This document shows positions 1 to 9,134 of a DNA stretch of 64,000 bases, in pieces. The stretch covers positions 310,001 to 374,000 of the forward strand of contig NZ_NOYI01000009.1 of assembly GCF_002258785.1 (NCBI RefSeq). Direction: 5' to 3'. Source of the DNA: Rhodococcus sp. 06-235-1A (lineage in GTDB: Bacteria > Actinomycetota > Actinomycetes > Mycobacteriales > Mycobacteriaceae). The translations under genes and the position numbers were made by a program. The notes beneath the pieces were generated by a model that saw only the letters and a list, made by a program, of their open reading frames with translations, made no database searches and was not told where the DNA came from. How positions within the stretch are numbered: position 1 is the first letter of the stretch; the number at the start of each line of letters is the position of its first letter.

Positions 1-374
1 TCGATCGTGTACTCGTACAGCACGTTTCCGGCAGTGTCGCTGACTCGCGCCACCGGGGCGGTGGATCGACCGAAATTGCTCGACGCGTCGTCGAGGGTGA
101 TCACCGCGCGAATCTGCTCGATGTCGGCGGGAACTGCAGCGAGCGACACGGCGAGCCGAGCCGGTCCGCCCTGGCCGGGTTCGAGGCGGACGCCCGGGCC
201 GGTGGGCTGGTTGAAGAACACGAAATCGGCGTCGGTACGCACTTTTCCGGCGTCGGTGACAAGCAGCGCAGACAGGTCCGCGGGTACGGCCAGCGAGATG
301 GAGACGACGACGTCACCGACGGTGAGGGGGCCGTTCTGACCCTTGGACAACGGTTGACCGGCCGGAGCAGACAA
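1..374 (-). CDS. TerD-domain protein, C-terminus cut by the window edge
   Basis: The 124 visible residues have the TerD pattern: an N-terminal LSKGQNGPLTV, a V-x-V-x-L strand, a DADFVFFNQP segment (TerD consensus DxDFVFYNQP), then a VPADIEQI helix and a GNVLYEYTI strand. TerD domains bind calcium and belong to the tellurite/phage/stress Ter systems. The chosen start is a TTG at 374, because a GAGAGAG ribosome site lies 9 nt upstream and the TerD domain begins immediately after; no better ATG or GTG fits that frame. It lies on the strand of the Ter biosynthetic genes at 3.5-9.1 kb, separated from them by two small gene pairs. It may continue into a second TerD or vWA domain outside the window. 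Confidence 0.8.
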   Translation of the reverse strand, partial: MSAPAGQPLSKGQNGPLTVGDVVVSISLAVPADLSALLVTDAGKVRTDADFVFFNQPTGPGVRLEPGQGGPARLAVSLAAVPADIEQIRAVITLDDASSNFGRSTAPVARVSDTAGNVLYEYTI

Positions 375-458
375 TGTGATGGACTCTCTCTCGTAGTGCT
401 GGTTACCGCCATCCAATGTACTTGTTCGATTTGTCCGACTGGTGTGGCTGAGCGGACG

Positions 459-686
459 TCAGACTTGGCGCAGGGTGAACAGGTCGCCGGGCGTACAGCC
501 GAGAACGCGGCACACCGCGGTGAGCGTCGAGAATCGGATGGCCTTGGCGCGGTCGTTCTTGAGCACCGACAGATTGACGACGCTGACTCCGGCTAGACGC
601 GAGAGCTCGGCGAGCGTCATGCCGCGGGCGTCGAGAATCTCGCCCAGATGACAGACGACCAGATGGTCGACGAACTCCTCCGCCAT
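459..686 (-). CDS. XRE-family HTH regulator (YozG-like, 75 aa)
   Basis: A minimal helix-turn-helix protein: residues 15-70 carry the motif MTLAELSRLAGVSVVNLSVL followed by KNDRAKAIRFSTL and the usual tail LGCTPGDLF. It is a DNA-binding repressor or activator with no effector domain. Its ATG at 684-686 overlaps the stop codon of the upstream DUF2975 gene by one base, so the two are cotranslated. Such XRE/DUF2975 pairs are common in actinobacteria and Firmicutes. The TATCGATA repeats upstream of the pair (1299-1347) are the obvious candidate operator. Function in the cell is unknown. Confidence 0.85.
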   Translation of the reverse strand: MAEEFVDHLVVCHLGEILDARGMTLAELSRLAGVSVVNLSVLKNDRAKAIRFSTLTAVCRVLGCTPGDLFTLRQV

Positions 687-1285
687 CAGACCAGACCATC
701 GGCATCGCGAGCGAGCTTGGAGCCTTGCCGAAGGACTGCGTAGACGAATTGCAGAACGAGTGCCACGACCACGGCCAGCCAGAATGCGCCCAGGCTCCGC
801 GCAGTATCAGTGACCTCGGTCGTCTCGAGCGCGCCCTGAATTGCGTTGGTACTCATCACTCGAAGGCCTCCGGTGATCATTGGATACAGCACAAGGCACA
901 CGGCGACCACGACCAGGTCGATACTGGCACCGACGCTGAACGGGGTTTCCTCGATGACATTGTCGAAGAAGCGGTACGCGAAGAAGATCCCCACGAGAAC
1001 GACGACCCCACCGGCCACGATCTCGCCGTACCTCATGAAGTCGATCATCCCGATGAGTCTCTGGACATCGCTCTTGGCCACGCTGAGCTCGATGACGTTC
1101 CCTGGCTGCAACTGTCCGCCGAACAGGTCGAGAGTCGGTACGCCTTCCCGTGGCGTGACGGTGGCGCTGACATAGTCCGACGCGTGGTACTGCCACAGCC
1201 TCCATCCCGACCACACGACCGCGAGTGCCCCATAGAACACCATCGCCCATTTGTTGGCTCGTGCCGAGCCGAGTCCGTATGCCAT
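686..1285 (-). CDS. DUF2975 integral membrane protein
   Basis: 199 residues with about four hydrophobic helices (near residues 13-32, 80-102, 118-140 and 163-185), the arrangement of DUF2975 proteins. Members are always small membrane proteins paired with an XRE regulator. The pair may sense the membrane or hold the regulator there, but no activity is established. The start is an ATG at 1285 with GGAGG a few bases upstream (1294-1298). It is the first gene of a two-gene operon with the XRE gene (ATGA overlap). The promoter region holds three copies of TATCGATA. Confidence 0.8.
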   Translation of the reverse strand: MAYGLGSARANKWAMVFYGALAVVWSGWRLWQYHASDYVSATVTPREGVPTLDLFGGQLQPGNVIELSVAKSDVQRLIGMIDFMRYGEIVAGGVVVLVGIFFAYRFFDNVIEETPFSVGASIDLVVVAVCLVLYPMITGGLRVMSTNAIQGALETTEVTDTARSLGAFWLAVVVALVLQFVYAVLRQGSKLARDADGLV

Positions 1286-1298
1286 CCCGCCGCCTCCA

Positions 1299-1347
1299 TA
1301 TCGATAGTCGATAACAACGAATATCGATAACCTATCGCTTATCGATA
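1299..1347 (-). promoter_or_regulatory. Triple TATCGATA palindrome array, candidate XRE operator
   Basis: The 8-bp palindrome TATCGATA occurs at 1299-1306, 1322-1329 and 1340-1347, with extra partial copies (CGATA at 1309-1313, CTATCG at 1332-1337) between them. The array lies just upstream of the DUF2975-XRE operon and covers where its promoter must be. This strongly suggests autoregulation by the XRE protein. The assignment is inference; the repeats themselves are directly visible. Confidence 0.65.
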
Positions 1348-1369
1348 GGGTGTCAAGGGGTAGGCGACG

Positions 1370-2116
1370 TCACCGCCTCAGCGCAACCGCCATGTGCTGA
1401 CCGATCTCCGACGCCAAGCCGGCGGTATCGGCAGGCACGATGTCGATGGTGTCCTCGGAATAGACGATGTATCGGCCGTCTCGTTCGAAGTCCATCCAGA
1501 AGAACGCGACCGCGTCGGTGTCGCGTCGGTTGTCGTAGGTCCTGCCGCGCGCGACGATGACCTCACCGACCGCAGACCGTGGACGATCGAAGAACGTCCG
1601 GAACCGTTCGTCGGCCGTTGCTCCTCGGGTCGCGGCGGACAGATGCGTGCCACCCGATGACGCTGCAGCAGTGGCGCGTTCGAGTCGCTCTGCCGGTCGG
1701 TGGCCGGGAGCGATATTCGGTACGGATCCGAGAACTCGGGCGGGTGCCTGGGCCGGTCCGATCAACTCGATGGTGACGGCACCGCCGGAAGCGGCGTCGG
1801 GTCCGGGCTGCTGGGTGAGCACCGTGGCGACGTCGTGACGCACCGCCGCGTGGGCTCGGATGGTGCCGTAGCGAGGATCGCGGGTGTCGCCGCGACATTC
1901 GATGCGAACCACTGGATCGACGAGGGTGCGAACAGCCGCGCCGAGATCGTCGTCCATCAGCGCGTCGATTCGCGCCGACGCCTCCCGCCGCAGCAACTGG
2001 TACCGGTCCTCGGTGTCGACGTCGATGGTGACTGCGAGGGGATACGGCAGTCGGTCTCGTCCGAATCGACTGCAGAGCATCATGAAATCGATGCCGTCCA
2101 TGGTCCAGCTCGTCAT
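1370..2116 (-). CDS. EspG-family ESX secretion chaperone
   Basis: 248 residues resembling EspG, the cytosolic chaperone that binds PE/PPE-type substrates and delivers them to type VII (ESX) secretion. Visible features are the N-terminal segment with FGRDRLPYPL, a central beta-rich part (VVRIECRGDTRDPRYGTIRAH), and a C-terminal domain with DAVAFFWMDFERDGRYIVY. It follows the PPE-like gene by 2 nt, the expected partner arrangement. No ESX core gene (EccB/C/D/E, MycP) is in the window, so the pair is orphan here. Divergence within EspG is high, so the exact subfamily is uncertain. Confidence 0.75.
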   Translation of the reverse strand: MTSWTMDGIDFMMLCSRFGRDRLPYPLAVTIDVDTEDRYQLLRREASARIDALMDDDLGAAVRTLVDPVVRIECRGDTRDPRYGTIRAHAAVRHDVATVLTQQPGPDAASGGAVTIELIGPAQAPARVLGSVPNIAPGHRPAERLERATAAASSGGTHLSAATRGATADERFRTFFDRPRSAVGEVIVARGRTYDNRRDTDAVAFFWMDFERDGRYIVYSEDTIDIVPADTAGLASEIGQHMAVALRR

Positions 2117-2118
2117 CG

Positions 2119-3486
2119 TCAGCCGCCGAGTACCGGTGGCGCGACCAGCGGAAGATCACCGATCAGCTCACTGCCGTTGCCGGCATCCACCAGATAGCCG
2201 GGAATGGCGTGCTCGCTGTCGTTGTCGCCGGCACCACGCGCACCCCCTGCGCCCATCGCACCCATTCCCGGCATACCGTGCGCTCCCGCGCGGCCGGCCG
2301 ACGCCGCAGCTGCGTTGCCCAGACCTCCCGCCCCGTTGCTGCCCGCACCGCCGCCGATCGGAGAGCCGAGAACCGAGCCGCCGTAACCCGAGCCAGTACC
2401 GGATCCGCCGCCGGAACCGCCGCCATATCCCGCACCGCCGCCGTAGCCCGAACCATTGGACCCTCCGAAGCCGCTGCCACCGGGTCCTGTTCCGCCGTAA
2501 GCGCCGGGGCCTGCGCCGGAACCCGCACTGCCGCCGGCAGATCCGGGCGCGGCAGATGCGGCACGAGTTTCACCGGAGTTGTCGGCCGGCGGGAGTGGTC
2601 CCGACTGCCCGAACCCTGGCTGCCCCGATCCCGCACCTGGCTGTCCCGCTCCTGCCGGATCGGTGCCGCCCGGTTGCGTCTGCGCCGACACGGCCTGCGC
2701 AGCCGGATCGGCCGCACCCGCAGATCCCGCACCGCCGCCCGAGGTGGATCCCCCGCCGCTTCCACCCAGACCCCAGCCTGCACTCGAGCCGACACCGCCA
2801 CCGTCGACGACGGGATTGTGTGCCGCCGGCAGCACCGGAACGTTGCTATCGGATTGCATTACACCGGGTACGTAAACCGATCGCATGATTCGCCGTGCTT
2901 CGTCCTGCTGCTCTTCCCGAGCCGACACCGAGTCTTTCGTGGCAAAGGGAATGGGAAGCAGCGAACCGATCAGCGTGCTCTCGGCCGGCCCGCTCACCGG
3001 GGGCATCTTCGACACCGTCTGCGTGAATCCCGCGTGCGCCTCGAGCAGCTTGTTGCTGATCAGACTCATCGATGTCGACAACGCGTTCGCAGACGAGACG
3101 TAGTTGCCCACGCCGCCGCGTACGGCGTCGGCCGTCGGCCCCGACCAGCCGGTGGCCAGGGCGGCGTCCACCCCGGACCGAAAGCCATCGGATCCGGCGG
3201 TTGCGGCAGCGGCCAAATCGTTCCAGTTCATGGACGAGGTCTCGATGGTTTCCACTGCAAGAGAGTTCACGTCGGCCGCAATCTGCTCATGCGACATGAC
3301 CTCGAACGCTTCGGTGATCACCACCTCGTTCGGTTCGTATTCACCCTGGTAGTCGTAGGCCCCGTTCGCCTTCTCGAATGCCTCGCCCAGCATGGTTCCG
3401 ATGAGCTCGGGGCCCACCGGTGTCACGAAGACATTGGTGACGATGTCTTCGATCGCCGCCTCGAGTTCTGCACGCGGATCCGCCAT
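2119..3486 (-). CDS. PPE/WXG100-like ESX substrate with Gly-rich C-terminus
   Basis: 455 residues. The N-terminal ~190 residues are helical and contain a W-x-G turn (ATGWSGPTADAVRGG) typical of WXG100/PPE helical hairpins, then a conserved-looking EARRIMRSVY segment. Residues ~230-420 are a low-complexity Gly/Ser/Ala/Pro tail with GSGYGG-type repeats. It is probably exported through an ESX system with the EspG encoded 2 nt downstream. The start is the ATG at 3486, preceded by AAGGGGTGGG. A longer reading to 3591 would overlap the HAD gene and is rejected. The true family (PPE versus another WXG subtype) cannot be settled by eye. Confidence 0.7.
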   Translation of the reverse strand: MADPRAELEAAIEDIVTNVFVTPVGPELIGTMLGEAFEKANGAYDYQGEYEPNEVVITEAFEVMSHEQIAADVNSLAVETIETSSMNWNDLAAAATAGSDGFRSGVDAALATGWSGPTADAVRGGVGNYVSSANALSTSMSLISNKLLEAHAGFTQTVSKMPPVSGPAESTLIGSLLPIPFATKDSVSAREEQQDEARRIMRSVYVPGVMQSDSNVPVLPAAHNPVVDGGGVGSSAGWGLGGSGGGSTSGGGAGSAGAADPAAQAVSAQTQPGGTDPAGAGQPGAGSGQPGFGQSGPLPPADNSGETRAASAAPGSAGGSAGSGAGPGAYGGTGPGGSGFGGSNGSGYGGGAGYGGGSGGGSGTGSGYGGSVLGSPIGGGAGSNGAGGLGNAAAASAGRAGAHGMPGMGAMGAGGARGAGDNDSEHAIPGYLVDAGNGSELIGDLPLVAPPVLGG

Positions 3487-3526
3487 ACCCACCCCTTGTA
3501 CTGCGTCTGTCTCCCCGGACGACCAG

Positions 3527-4330
3527 TTAGACGCGGTGCACGGCGGTTCGGTTCCGCAACCACTCGAGAATTTCTTCGCTGGCTCGCACACCGGAGGACT
3601 CGGTGACGGTCAACCCGGGGCGGGTGAATCCCAGTAGTTCCAGTTCGCCGTGCCGTGGCCGGATCGCCGCGTCGGCCGCGCCGAGCATCTCGGCGTCGAG
3701 CGCACCGTCGCCTGCGGCGAAGAGTCCGGCCTCGGCGTCCAGAGTCCCGTCCTCGATCAGCCTCGAACGAACTTCGGCAACCGCGGAGCTCTTGCACACC
3801 GCGTTCGGCATCGTGTAGATCTTGCGGCCCTGCTGCGAGACGTTCCAGTCTCGGGCGGCGCACCACTGCGACCACTCTGCGACGAAGTTCTCCGGCACCT
3901 CGGCCGTGTCGACCACCAGGTAGCAGAACAGGCCGTCGGCCTCGCGGTACTTGAGGACCCAATCCTCGGAGACCCGCGATCTGAGCTCCGCGCCGATGCC
4001 GGCCAGATCCAGGTCGAACGTGTTGCGCCACTGCGCGTCCGGCTCACCGTCGACGAGAATGTTGCCGCCGTTGCTGGTGATCGCGTACCGCCAGGGTGCG
4101 CCGGGGAGTGCAATCCGCTGAAACTGCTCGATGGTGCGCGTCGTCGTCGGCACGACGACGACGCTCCCGCTCAATTCGCGCAGTTTCGTGACCGCACGAG
4201 TGCTCATGTACGACAACGGCTTTCCCTCGTACACCTCCACGCACGCGAACGTGTCGTCCAGCGGTACCCCGAGTGCCCCCTCGGAGAAGATCATCGTGCG
4301 GTCGAGATCGACGCCCACCAGGGCACTCAC
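3527..4330 (-). CDS. HAD-superfamily phosphatase of the Ter module
   Basis: 267 residues. The HAD catalytic motif DLDRT begins at residue 8, and a late GDGALDAEML motif supplies the acidic metal ligands. An inserted cap between them (with the TSNGGNILVDG strand) suggests the Cof/HAD-IIB class. Start is GTG at 4330, overlapping the stop of the PRTase fusion gene by 4 nt (GTGA), so translation is coupled. In Ter systems this phosphatase is predicted to act with PRTases and a CitE-like lyase to make a nucleoside-like metabolite (Anantharaman, Iyer and Aravind). Substrate is unknown. Confidence 0.8.
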   Translation of the reverse strand: MSALVGVDLDRTMIFSEGALGVPLDDTFACVEVYEGKPLSYMSTRAVTKLRELSGSVVVVPTTTRTIEQFQRIALPGAPWRYAITSNGGNILVDGEPDAQWRNTFDLDLAGIGAELRSRVSEDWVLKYREADGLFCYLVVDTAEVPENFVAEWSQWCAARDWNVSQQGRKIYTMPNAVCKSSAVAEVRSRLIEDGTLDAEAGLFAAGDGALDAEMLGAADAAIRPRHGELELLGFTRPGLTVTESSGVRASEEILEWLRNRTAVHRV

Positions 4331-6660
4331 GACGCGTCCTCGGTGGAGACGTTCTTGATCAGCCCCATGCACGAGTAGGCGAGGTCGGGAACTACGTCCA
4401 CCGGTACTCCCCTGGCAGCGGCGAGCATCCGAATGTGTTCGTGCTCGGGCGCATCGGCGTCGCGCACCAGTACCCGCCATGGAACGCGGCGCAGCAGCAC
4501 CCTGGTGGTTTCGCCGACCCCGGGCTTGACGAAATTGACGTGTGAGATGCCGTATTCCTCACGGACCTTCTCCACCGACGCCCAGCCGGACCACGTGGGG
4601 GTGCGGTCGGAGCCGAGCACTGCTGCCACCGAGGCGTCGACCTCGTCCCGAACGTCGTCGAAACGTGCCGCGACGGTGTCGAGCAGATGGCGTGAGACGT
4701 CGTCGGGCGCGAGATCGGAGTAGTACTTCGCGCCGTGGAAGTCTCCGGGTCCGATCAGGCTGTCGTTGAGTACGGTTCGTGAAACCAGTCCCGACACAGT
4801 CGAGTTCAAGCAGGCCGAGGCGATGAGGAAGTCGTCGCGGGTGCCGTACGTGCGAGCGCAGTTGCCCGGATCGGCGAGCACGGCCAGATCGTCGTCGAAC
4901 TCGGCTCCCGGGAATTCGCGCAGTGCAGCGGTGAGTTCGCGGGCGATTGCACCCTTGCCGGTCCACCCGTCGACGAACACCACCGAACGGGAGTCGTGAT
5001 GCTCGGAGAGGTAGCGCAGCGCGACAGCGTCGATGCCTCGATCGCGCACGATCGACACCGCATAGTGCGGAATCTCGATACCGTGAGCGGCGAATGCCCA
5101 GCGGCGCATCAGAATTCCCACGGGTGTGCCCGCGCGAGCGAGCGAGGCGAGGGCGATGTCGTGTCCACGCTCGGCCAGGACGACCTCGGTGACGGTACCG
5201 ACTGCGATCGCCAGCCGTGATGCGCTCTCCTGCAGCACCTTCTCGAACAGTTCGCGGTAGGCGAGATCCGGTTGGTACTCGACCGGAAGTGACTCGGCAT
5301 AATGGGCCTCGCCGGCCTGAATGCGCTTCTCGCGCTCCTCGATTCCGGCCTCGAGCGAGACCGCCGAGAGATCCTTGAGTAGCCAGGTGACCTCGTCCGC
5401 TGCATAGGAGCCGAATTCGGGTCCCCGAAGCGGACGCGCCCGCCGAGAGACCTCGAGTGCTGCCGGGTCGGCCCCGGTGACGACGACCAGCACCACGTCG
5501 GCGCCCGAGGCGGCGAGTGTCTCGGCGGCGGTGGTGAGGGCAGCGGTGTCGGCAGGCGCGTCGGCGACGAGCACCAGGGCCGCGTCCCGTGGACCCGACG
5601 CGTTGTAGAGGTAGCGCAGTCCCGATTCGTCCTCGGGAGCAGTGAATTCGAAGCCGCGGCGCAGCGGATAACCGGGCAGGTCGAGAACGTATGCCGGCGA
5701 CCGGGTGGTGGTCTGGAACAGCGCGGGGTGTCCGAGCTTCTGCAATGCCGCTGCGAGTCGGAGCGGCAGATACATCAGCTCCTCGTGGCCGATCACCACC
5801 ACCGCTGTCGATTCGATCAGGGCAGCATCGACGGTGGCCGCGACGGCGTCGATCGCGATGTCGAACGCTGCCGCGTCGGAACGAAGGAACCCGTGTCGAC
5901 CGCCGTCGGGCAGAGTCGCCGGCCACTGCGCATCGACGCGGCGCACCGAGCCGGATTGGACTGCAACGGGATTGAGCTCAGGATCGGGTAGGTCGAGTAC
6001 CGCTTCCACCAGTCCAGGAGCGAGCTCCACCGAACCCTGCGCGAGGCTCACGTTGTCGATGCGGACGCCGAGTTCGGTTGCCACCGCAGCGGCAGCGGCG
6101 AGATGCTCGGCGGTGCGCATGTCCACCAGGGAGGCGATCACGTAGTGCGTGCGACCGGCCGAGGAATGAATCTGCCGCAACGCATCCAGCGCCGTTGCTC
6201 CTGTCGAGATCTCGTCGTCCACCAGGATCAAAGGCAGTTCGCCGGCGAGGAGATCGGCCGATGTCGGCACCAGCAGGTGGTCGGTGGCGTGCGAGTGACC
6301 CTCCTCGAACTCGCCGTGCACGGTCATGCCGGGAACGATGCGCCGCGTCGAGTGGAGATAGCAGTGCGCGCCCAGTGCAGTGGCTACTGTGTGCCCCAAT
6401 CCCGTTGCTGTCTCGGCAAATCCGAGCACATCGACATCGGACCCGCTCACCGTATCGGCGACGAGAGCAGCCAGTTCGTTGCCTGCGGCGATGACGACGT
6501 CCGGATCCACAGGGATGTGTTTGCCCAGCACCGTCGATACCAACAGATGAGCGCGGCGGGGGTTGCGACGTAGACCGGGCCGCACCAACTGCGTGGCCGA
6601 CCAGGACGACGACGAACCCGTGTCGGTGAGCACGATGCCGTCGGCCGGATTCGTGCTCAT
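4327..6660 (-). CDS. Fused PRTase_2 / TRSP / PRTase_1 (StiP-like) protein
   Basis: 777 residues joining what are usually separate Ter-module proteins. Residues ~30-230 are an orotate-PRTase-like domain with the PRPP loop LILVDDEISTGAT (~144-156). Residues ~260-410 include GHEELMYLP and the eponymous TRSP motif (319-322). From ~415 (FGSYAADEVTWLLKD) to the end is the PRTase_1/DUF2983 region that databases also call cysteine protease StiP, with a second loop VFVDGWTGKG at 561-570. Start is the ATG at 6660, overlapping the aldolase stop (ATGA); the HAD gene starts in its stop codon. The product probably transfers phosphoribosyl groups onto an unknown base or carbon acid. The protease label is doubtful. 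Confidence 0.85.
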   Translation of the reverse strand: MSTNPADGIVLTDTGSSSSWSATQLVRPGLRRNPRRAHLLVSTVLGKHIPVDPDVVIAAGNELAALVADTVSGSDVDVLGFAETATGLGHTVATALGAHCYLHSTRRIVPGMTVHGEFEEGHSHATDHLLVPTSADLLAGELPLILVDDEISTGATALDALRQIHSSAGRTHYVIASLVDMRTAEHLAAAAAVATELGVRIDNVSLAQGSVELAPGLVEAVLDLPDPELNPVAVQSGSVRRVDAQWPATLPDGGRHGFLRSDAAAFDIAIDAVAATVDAALIESTAVVVIGHEELMYLPLRLAAALQKLGHPALFQTTTRSPAYVLDLPGYPLRRGFEFTAPEDESGLRYLYNASGPRDAALVLVADAPADTAALTTAAETLAASGADVVLVVVTGADPAALEVSRRARPLRGPEFGSYAADEVTWLLKDLSAVSLEAGIEEREKRIQAGEAHYAESLPVEYQPDLAYRELFEKVLQESASRLAIAVGTVTEVVLAERGHDIALASLARAGTPVGILMRRWAFAAHGIEIPHYAVSIVRDRGIDAVALRYLSEHHDSRSVVFVDGWTGKGAIARELTAALREFPGAEFDDDLAVLADPGNCARTYGTRDDFLIASACLNSTVSGLVSRTVLNDSLIGPGDFHGAKYYSDLAPDDVSRHLLDTVAARFDDVRDEVDASVAAVLGSDRTPTWSGWASVEKVREEYGISHVNFVKPGVGETTRVLLRRVPWRVLVRDADAPEHEHIRMLAAARGVPVDVVPDLAYSCMGLIKNVSTEDAS

Positions 6661-7808
6661 CGCTGTGCCAATGCGGTCAGCAGGTCCACGAACGTGATTC
6701 CCTCGTTGGTGACGCCGAATGCCTTGGCTCGCAACACCGTCTGCTTCGCCCAATTGCGGTGCGGGCCCAGCTCGTTCATCTTGTTTCGGTAGCCGGATGC
6801 CTGTACGCCACCCTGGTCGGAGGACAGGATGTCGAGTGCATCGTGATACTCCTCGTGGGTCACTGCGGACAGCGCGTGCACGGCGGGGACGTGCGAGGGA
6901 TGAATGACGGTCTTGCCCTGGATACCGTTGGCCCGGTCGAGGGCCACCTCGCGCAGGAGTGCATCGAGGTCGCTGCTGACCAGTTGCTGGCGGAAGCGGA
7001 CGGCATCTTGGTCGACGAAGGGTGTCTGCCGTAGCAACGGACGGAACATGCGTTCGTGGTCTGCGAAGTACTCCCACACCGGGCCGGTGATGACGTATCC
7101 GGACCCGTCGTAGCGGCCCAGGTGGTTGACGATCGCACTGATGACGTCGGCGACGACGCGGACGTCGTAGATCGTCAGGTCGCGGTCGCGTCGGATGCCG
7201 AAGGTGCCGCACATGTCGGTGGCTCCGATGCGCACGGCAAGCACTGTGTCCCGGTAGGTCCCGAGGAGCTCACGGATGGCAACGAGTTCCACGTCTCGAG
7301 TCTCGCGGTGTACCACCTCCCACGATTCGAGGACGGGCATCGCGAACAGGCGGGTGCCATGTGACTGCGACGCCGCGACGATCTCGTCGAGGAAGTCGGC
7401 CCCGCGTGCCGCCGTGAATTTCGGCACGACGAATCCGGCGAGCCCGCCCGCGCCGTGGGTGAGCCCGGCGCAGATGGTTCGGATGTGCTCGGGGGTGCGT
7501 GCTCGGACGAACACGAGCGAACTCGTACCCGAGAGTTCGTTCAGAGTTCGGATGGCGTTCGCCAACGCTTCGTCCAGATCATGATCTGCGACAGCGTCTT
7601 CGAGATCGATGACGATGGACCGCACACCCTCGTCGGTGCGTTTGTTCACCGTCGTAGTCAGGTCGGGGCGTGTTGCCGGGATGTACAGCGTTGCGCCGAG
7701 AGCCGTTGCCACGAGGTCGTTTCCGTCGTTCGTCTCGATGTCTTCCGGTTGCATGAAGAACACTCGTTCACGGGTGTCTGCGTCGAGATGGCGAAAGTGT
7801 TGCACCAC
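6657..7808 (-). CDS. HpcH/HpaI aldolase - citrate lyase beta (CitE)-like enzyme of the Ter module
   Basis: 383 residues of the TIM-barrel CitE-like fold. Visible motifs are RSIVIDLEDAVADHD (metal-binding and substrate region), FVRARTPEH, FVVPKF, MPVLESWEV with the metal-ligand Glu, and the C-terminal KTVIHPSHVPAV typical of CitE-like proteins. It probably cleaves or forms a C-C bond on a CoA-linked or sugar-phosphate intermediate. Start is GTG at 7808 (another GTG follows at 7805), with GAAGGA just upstream. It is the second gene of the minus-strand Ter operon: 20 nt after the coiled-coil gene and overlapping the PRTase fusion by 4 nt. Confidence 0.85.
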   Translation of the reverse strand: MVQHFRHLDADTRERVFFMQPEDIETNDGNDLVATALGATLYIPATRPDLTTTVNKRTDEGVRSIVIDLEDAVADHDLDEALANAIRTLNELSGTSSLVFVRARTPEHIRTICAGLTHGAGGLAGFVVPKFTAARGADFLDEIVAASQSHGTRLFAMPVLESWEVVHRETRDVELVAIRELLGTYRDTVLAVRIGATDMCGTFGIRRDRDLTIYDVRVVADVISAIVNHLGRYDGSGYVITGPVWEYFADHERMFRPLLRQTPFVDQDAVRFRQQLVSSDLDALLREVALDRANGIQGKTVIHPSHVPAVHALSAVTHEEYHDALDILSSDQGGVQASGYRNKMNELGPHRNWAKQTVLRAKAFGVTNEGITFVDLLTALAQR

Positions 7809-7828
7809 TGTCCTTCGTGTGAATGTGA

Positions 7829-9082
7829 TCAGTGCGAGTTACGCATGCGGTCGATCACGCCTGCGATGAAGTCCGAAATGGTATCCAGATCCTGCAGATA
7901 TGACCAGTAGTCGGGATGGGTACCCGTCAGCGCTGTGCTCGCCCTGTCGATCCGGGCGAGCTGAGCATCCAACACCGAGCCCCATTCGGCAACCAGGCCA
8001 CGATTGATCGCGAGTTGTTGAGCGTCACGAAGTTTGAACCGCACTGTGTTCTCGGTCGCTTTCGGGTCGGCCTTCACCGCGCGCAGCAGACGAACTCGGT
8101 CGGTCACCGCGTCGACCAGATGTTCGGCATCGCTCAGATGGCGGCGCGCCTGGGTCACCAGATCCAACGACTGTTCGGGGTTCCCTGCGTCGAGCGCCGA
8201 ACGCGCCGCCCGCAGATCCTCGTCCGCCTGCTCGATGTGTCGCGCACTCGACCGTTCGTTACGCGAGAGATCCGCCGAGCTCTTGGCATTGAACTCGCGA
8301 AGCAGGCTCGAGAAGGCCGGTGCGATGCCCTCGGATCGCGTTCGGACGGCTTCGATTCGGGTGCGTACCGAGGACAGTGCGGTTCTGGCCTCCTGAAGTC
8401 GTCCGGGGGCCGACTCCACTGCCGCGCGTAGCGCTGCTGCTCGTTCGCGCACCTGAGCGGCGCTCTCGCGTGCGCGCAGCGGATCGCGCTGATTGCTCTG
8501 CAATTGCGTTGTTGCCGAATCGAGTTCGCGCCACGCCAGACGTAGCGACGGGTACCCGGCGTACTGCTCGTCGACGGTGGATCGGGCGGCGTCGGCCTCG
8601 GTGAGAGCGTCCTGCACCAGGCGCGGGGTTGCCGCGAATCGAGAGGAAGCCTGCTCGAGGGTGCTGCGATGAGCATCGTAGAAGCGATCGACGGCCACGC
8701 TTGCGTCGTGCAGCAGCCCGGTTGCGCTGTCGAATGCCGATCGGGCCGCGGCTGTGGTGATTCCGTCGAACTGATCGACGGCGGCGAGGTACGCGGCTCC
8801 GGCGTCGAAGCATTGCTTCTCGGTGTCGGCCCATCGGGCGGCGAGCCGATCCTCGGGATGCAGCGCGGTGGAGGCCTCGACTCCTGCCGACGCGATGGAC
8901 TGTCGCTTGTCCATGTCGAGAAATGCGGCGACGGCATTGTCCTGGGAACGACGCGCGGCGGCGTCGGATTCGGCACCTCGGCGGAACACCCCAGGCCAGC
9001 GACTTGTCACCTGCTCGATAGTACCGACGGGAACCCTGGCGATGTCGTACTCGTTGGCCGAGTACGTCCAAGAACCGGACAT
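7829..9082 (-). CDS. Ter-cluster coiled-coil protein of unknown function
   Basis: 417 residues, almost entirely charged/alanine-rich helix from ~50 to ~390 with heptad-like stretches (for example [20 protein letters not shown] and the segment around [14 protein letters not shown]). No membrane segment, signal peptide or catalytic motif is apparent. The N-terminus ([18 protein letters not shown]) is non-helical. The ATG at 9082 is chosen because an upstream reading would run into the terD promoter and coding region. It heads the minus-strand Ter operon and diverges from terD with 52 nt between the starts. It may be a scaffold or membrane-associated partner of TerD. I do not recognise a named family. 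Confidence 0.75.
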   Translation of the reverse strand: MSGSWTYSANEYDIARVPVGTIEQVTSRWPGVFRRGAESDAAARRSQDNAVAAFLDMDKRQSIASAGVEASTALHPEDRLAARWADTEKQCFDAGAAYLAAVDQFDGITTAAARSAFDSATGLLHDASVAVDRFYDAHRSTLEQASSRFAATPRLVQDALTEADAARSTVDEQYAGYPSLRLAWRELDSATTQLQSNQRDPLRARESAAQVRERAAALRAAVESAPGRLQEARTALSSVRTRIEAVRTRSEGIAPAFSSLLREFNAKSSADLSRNERSSARHIEQADEDLRAARSALDAGNPEQSLDLVTQARRHLSDAEHLVDAVTDRVRLLRAVKADPKATENTVRFKLRDAQQLAINRGLVAEWGSVLDAQLARIDRASTALTGTHPDYWSYLQDLDTISDFIAGVIDRMRNSH

Positions 9083-9134
9083 TCCCACTACGGTTGAACC
9101 CGTAACGGGAAACCATTTGCGAAAGGACCTCTCC

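Noticed and set aside
2330..2560. Short tandem repeats suggesting a DNA repeat or CRISPR
   Set aside because: They are GGN-rich codons of the Gly/Ser tail of the PPE-like protein; no spacers.
4559..5926. 455-codon alternative frame inside the PRTase fusion
   Set aside because: Arg-rich shadow of the real reading frame; no ribosome site.
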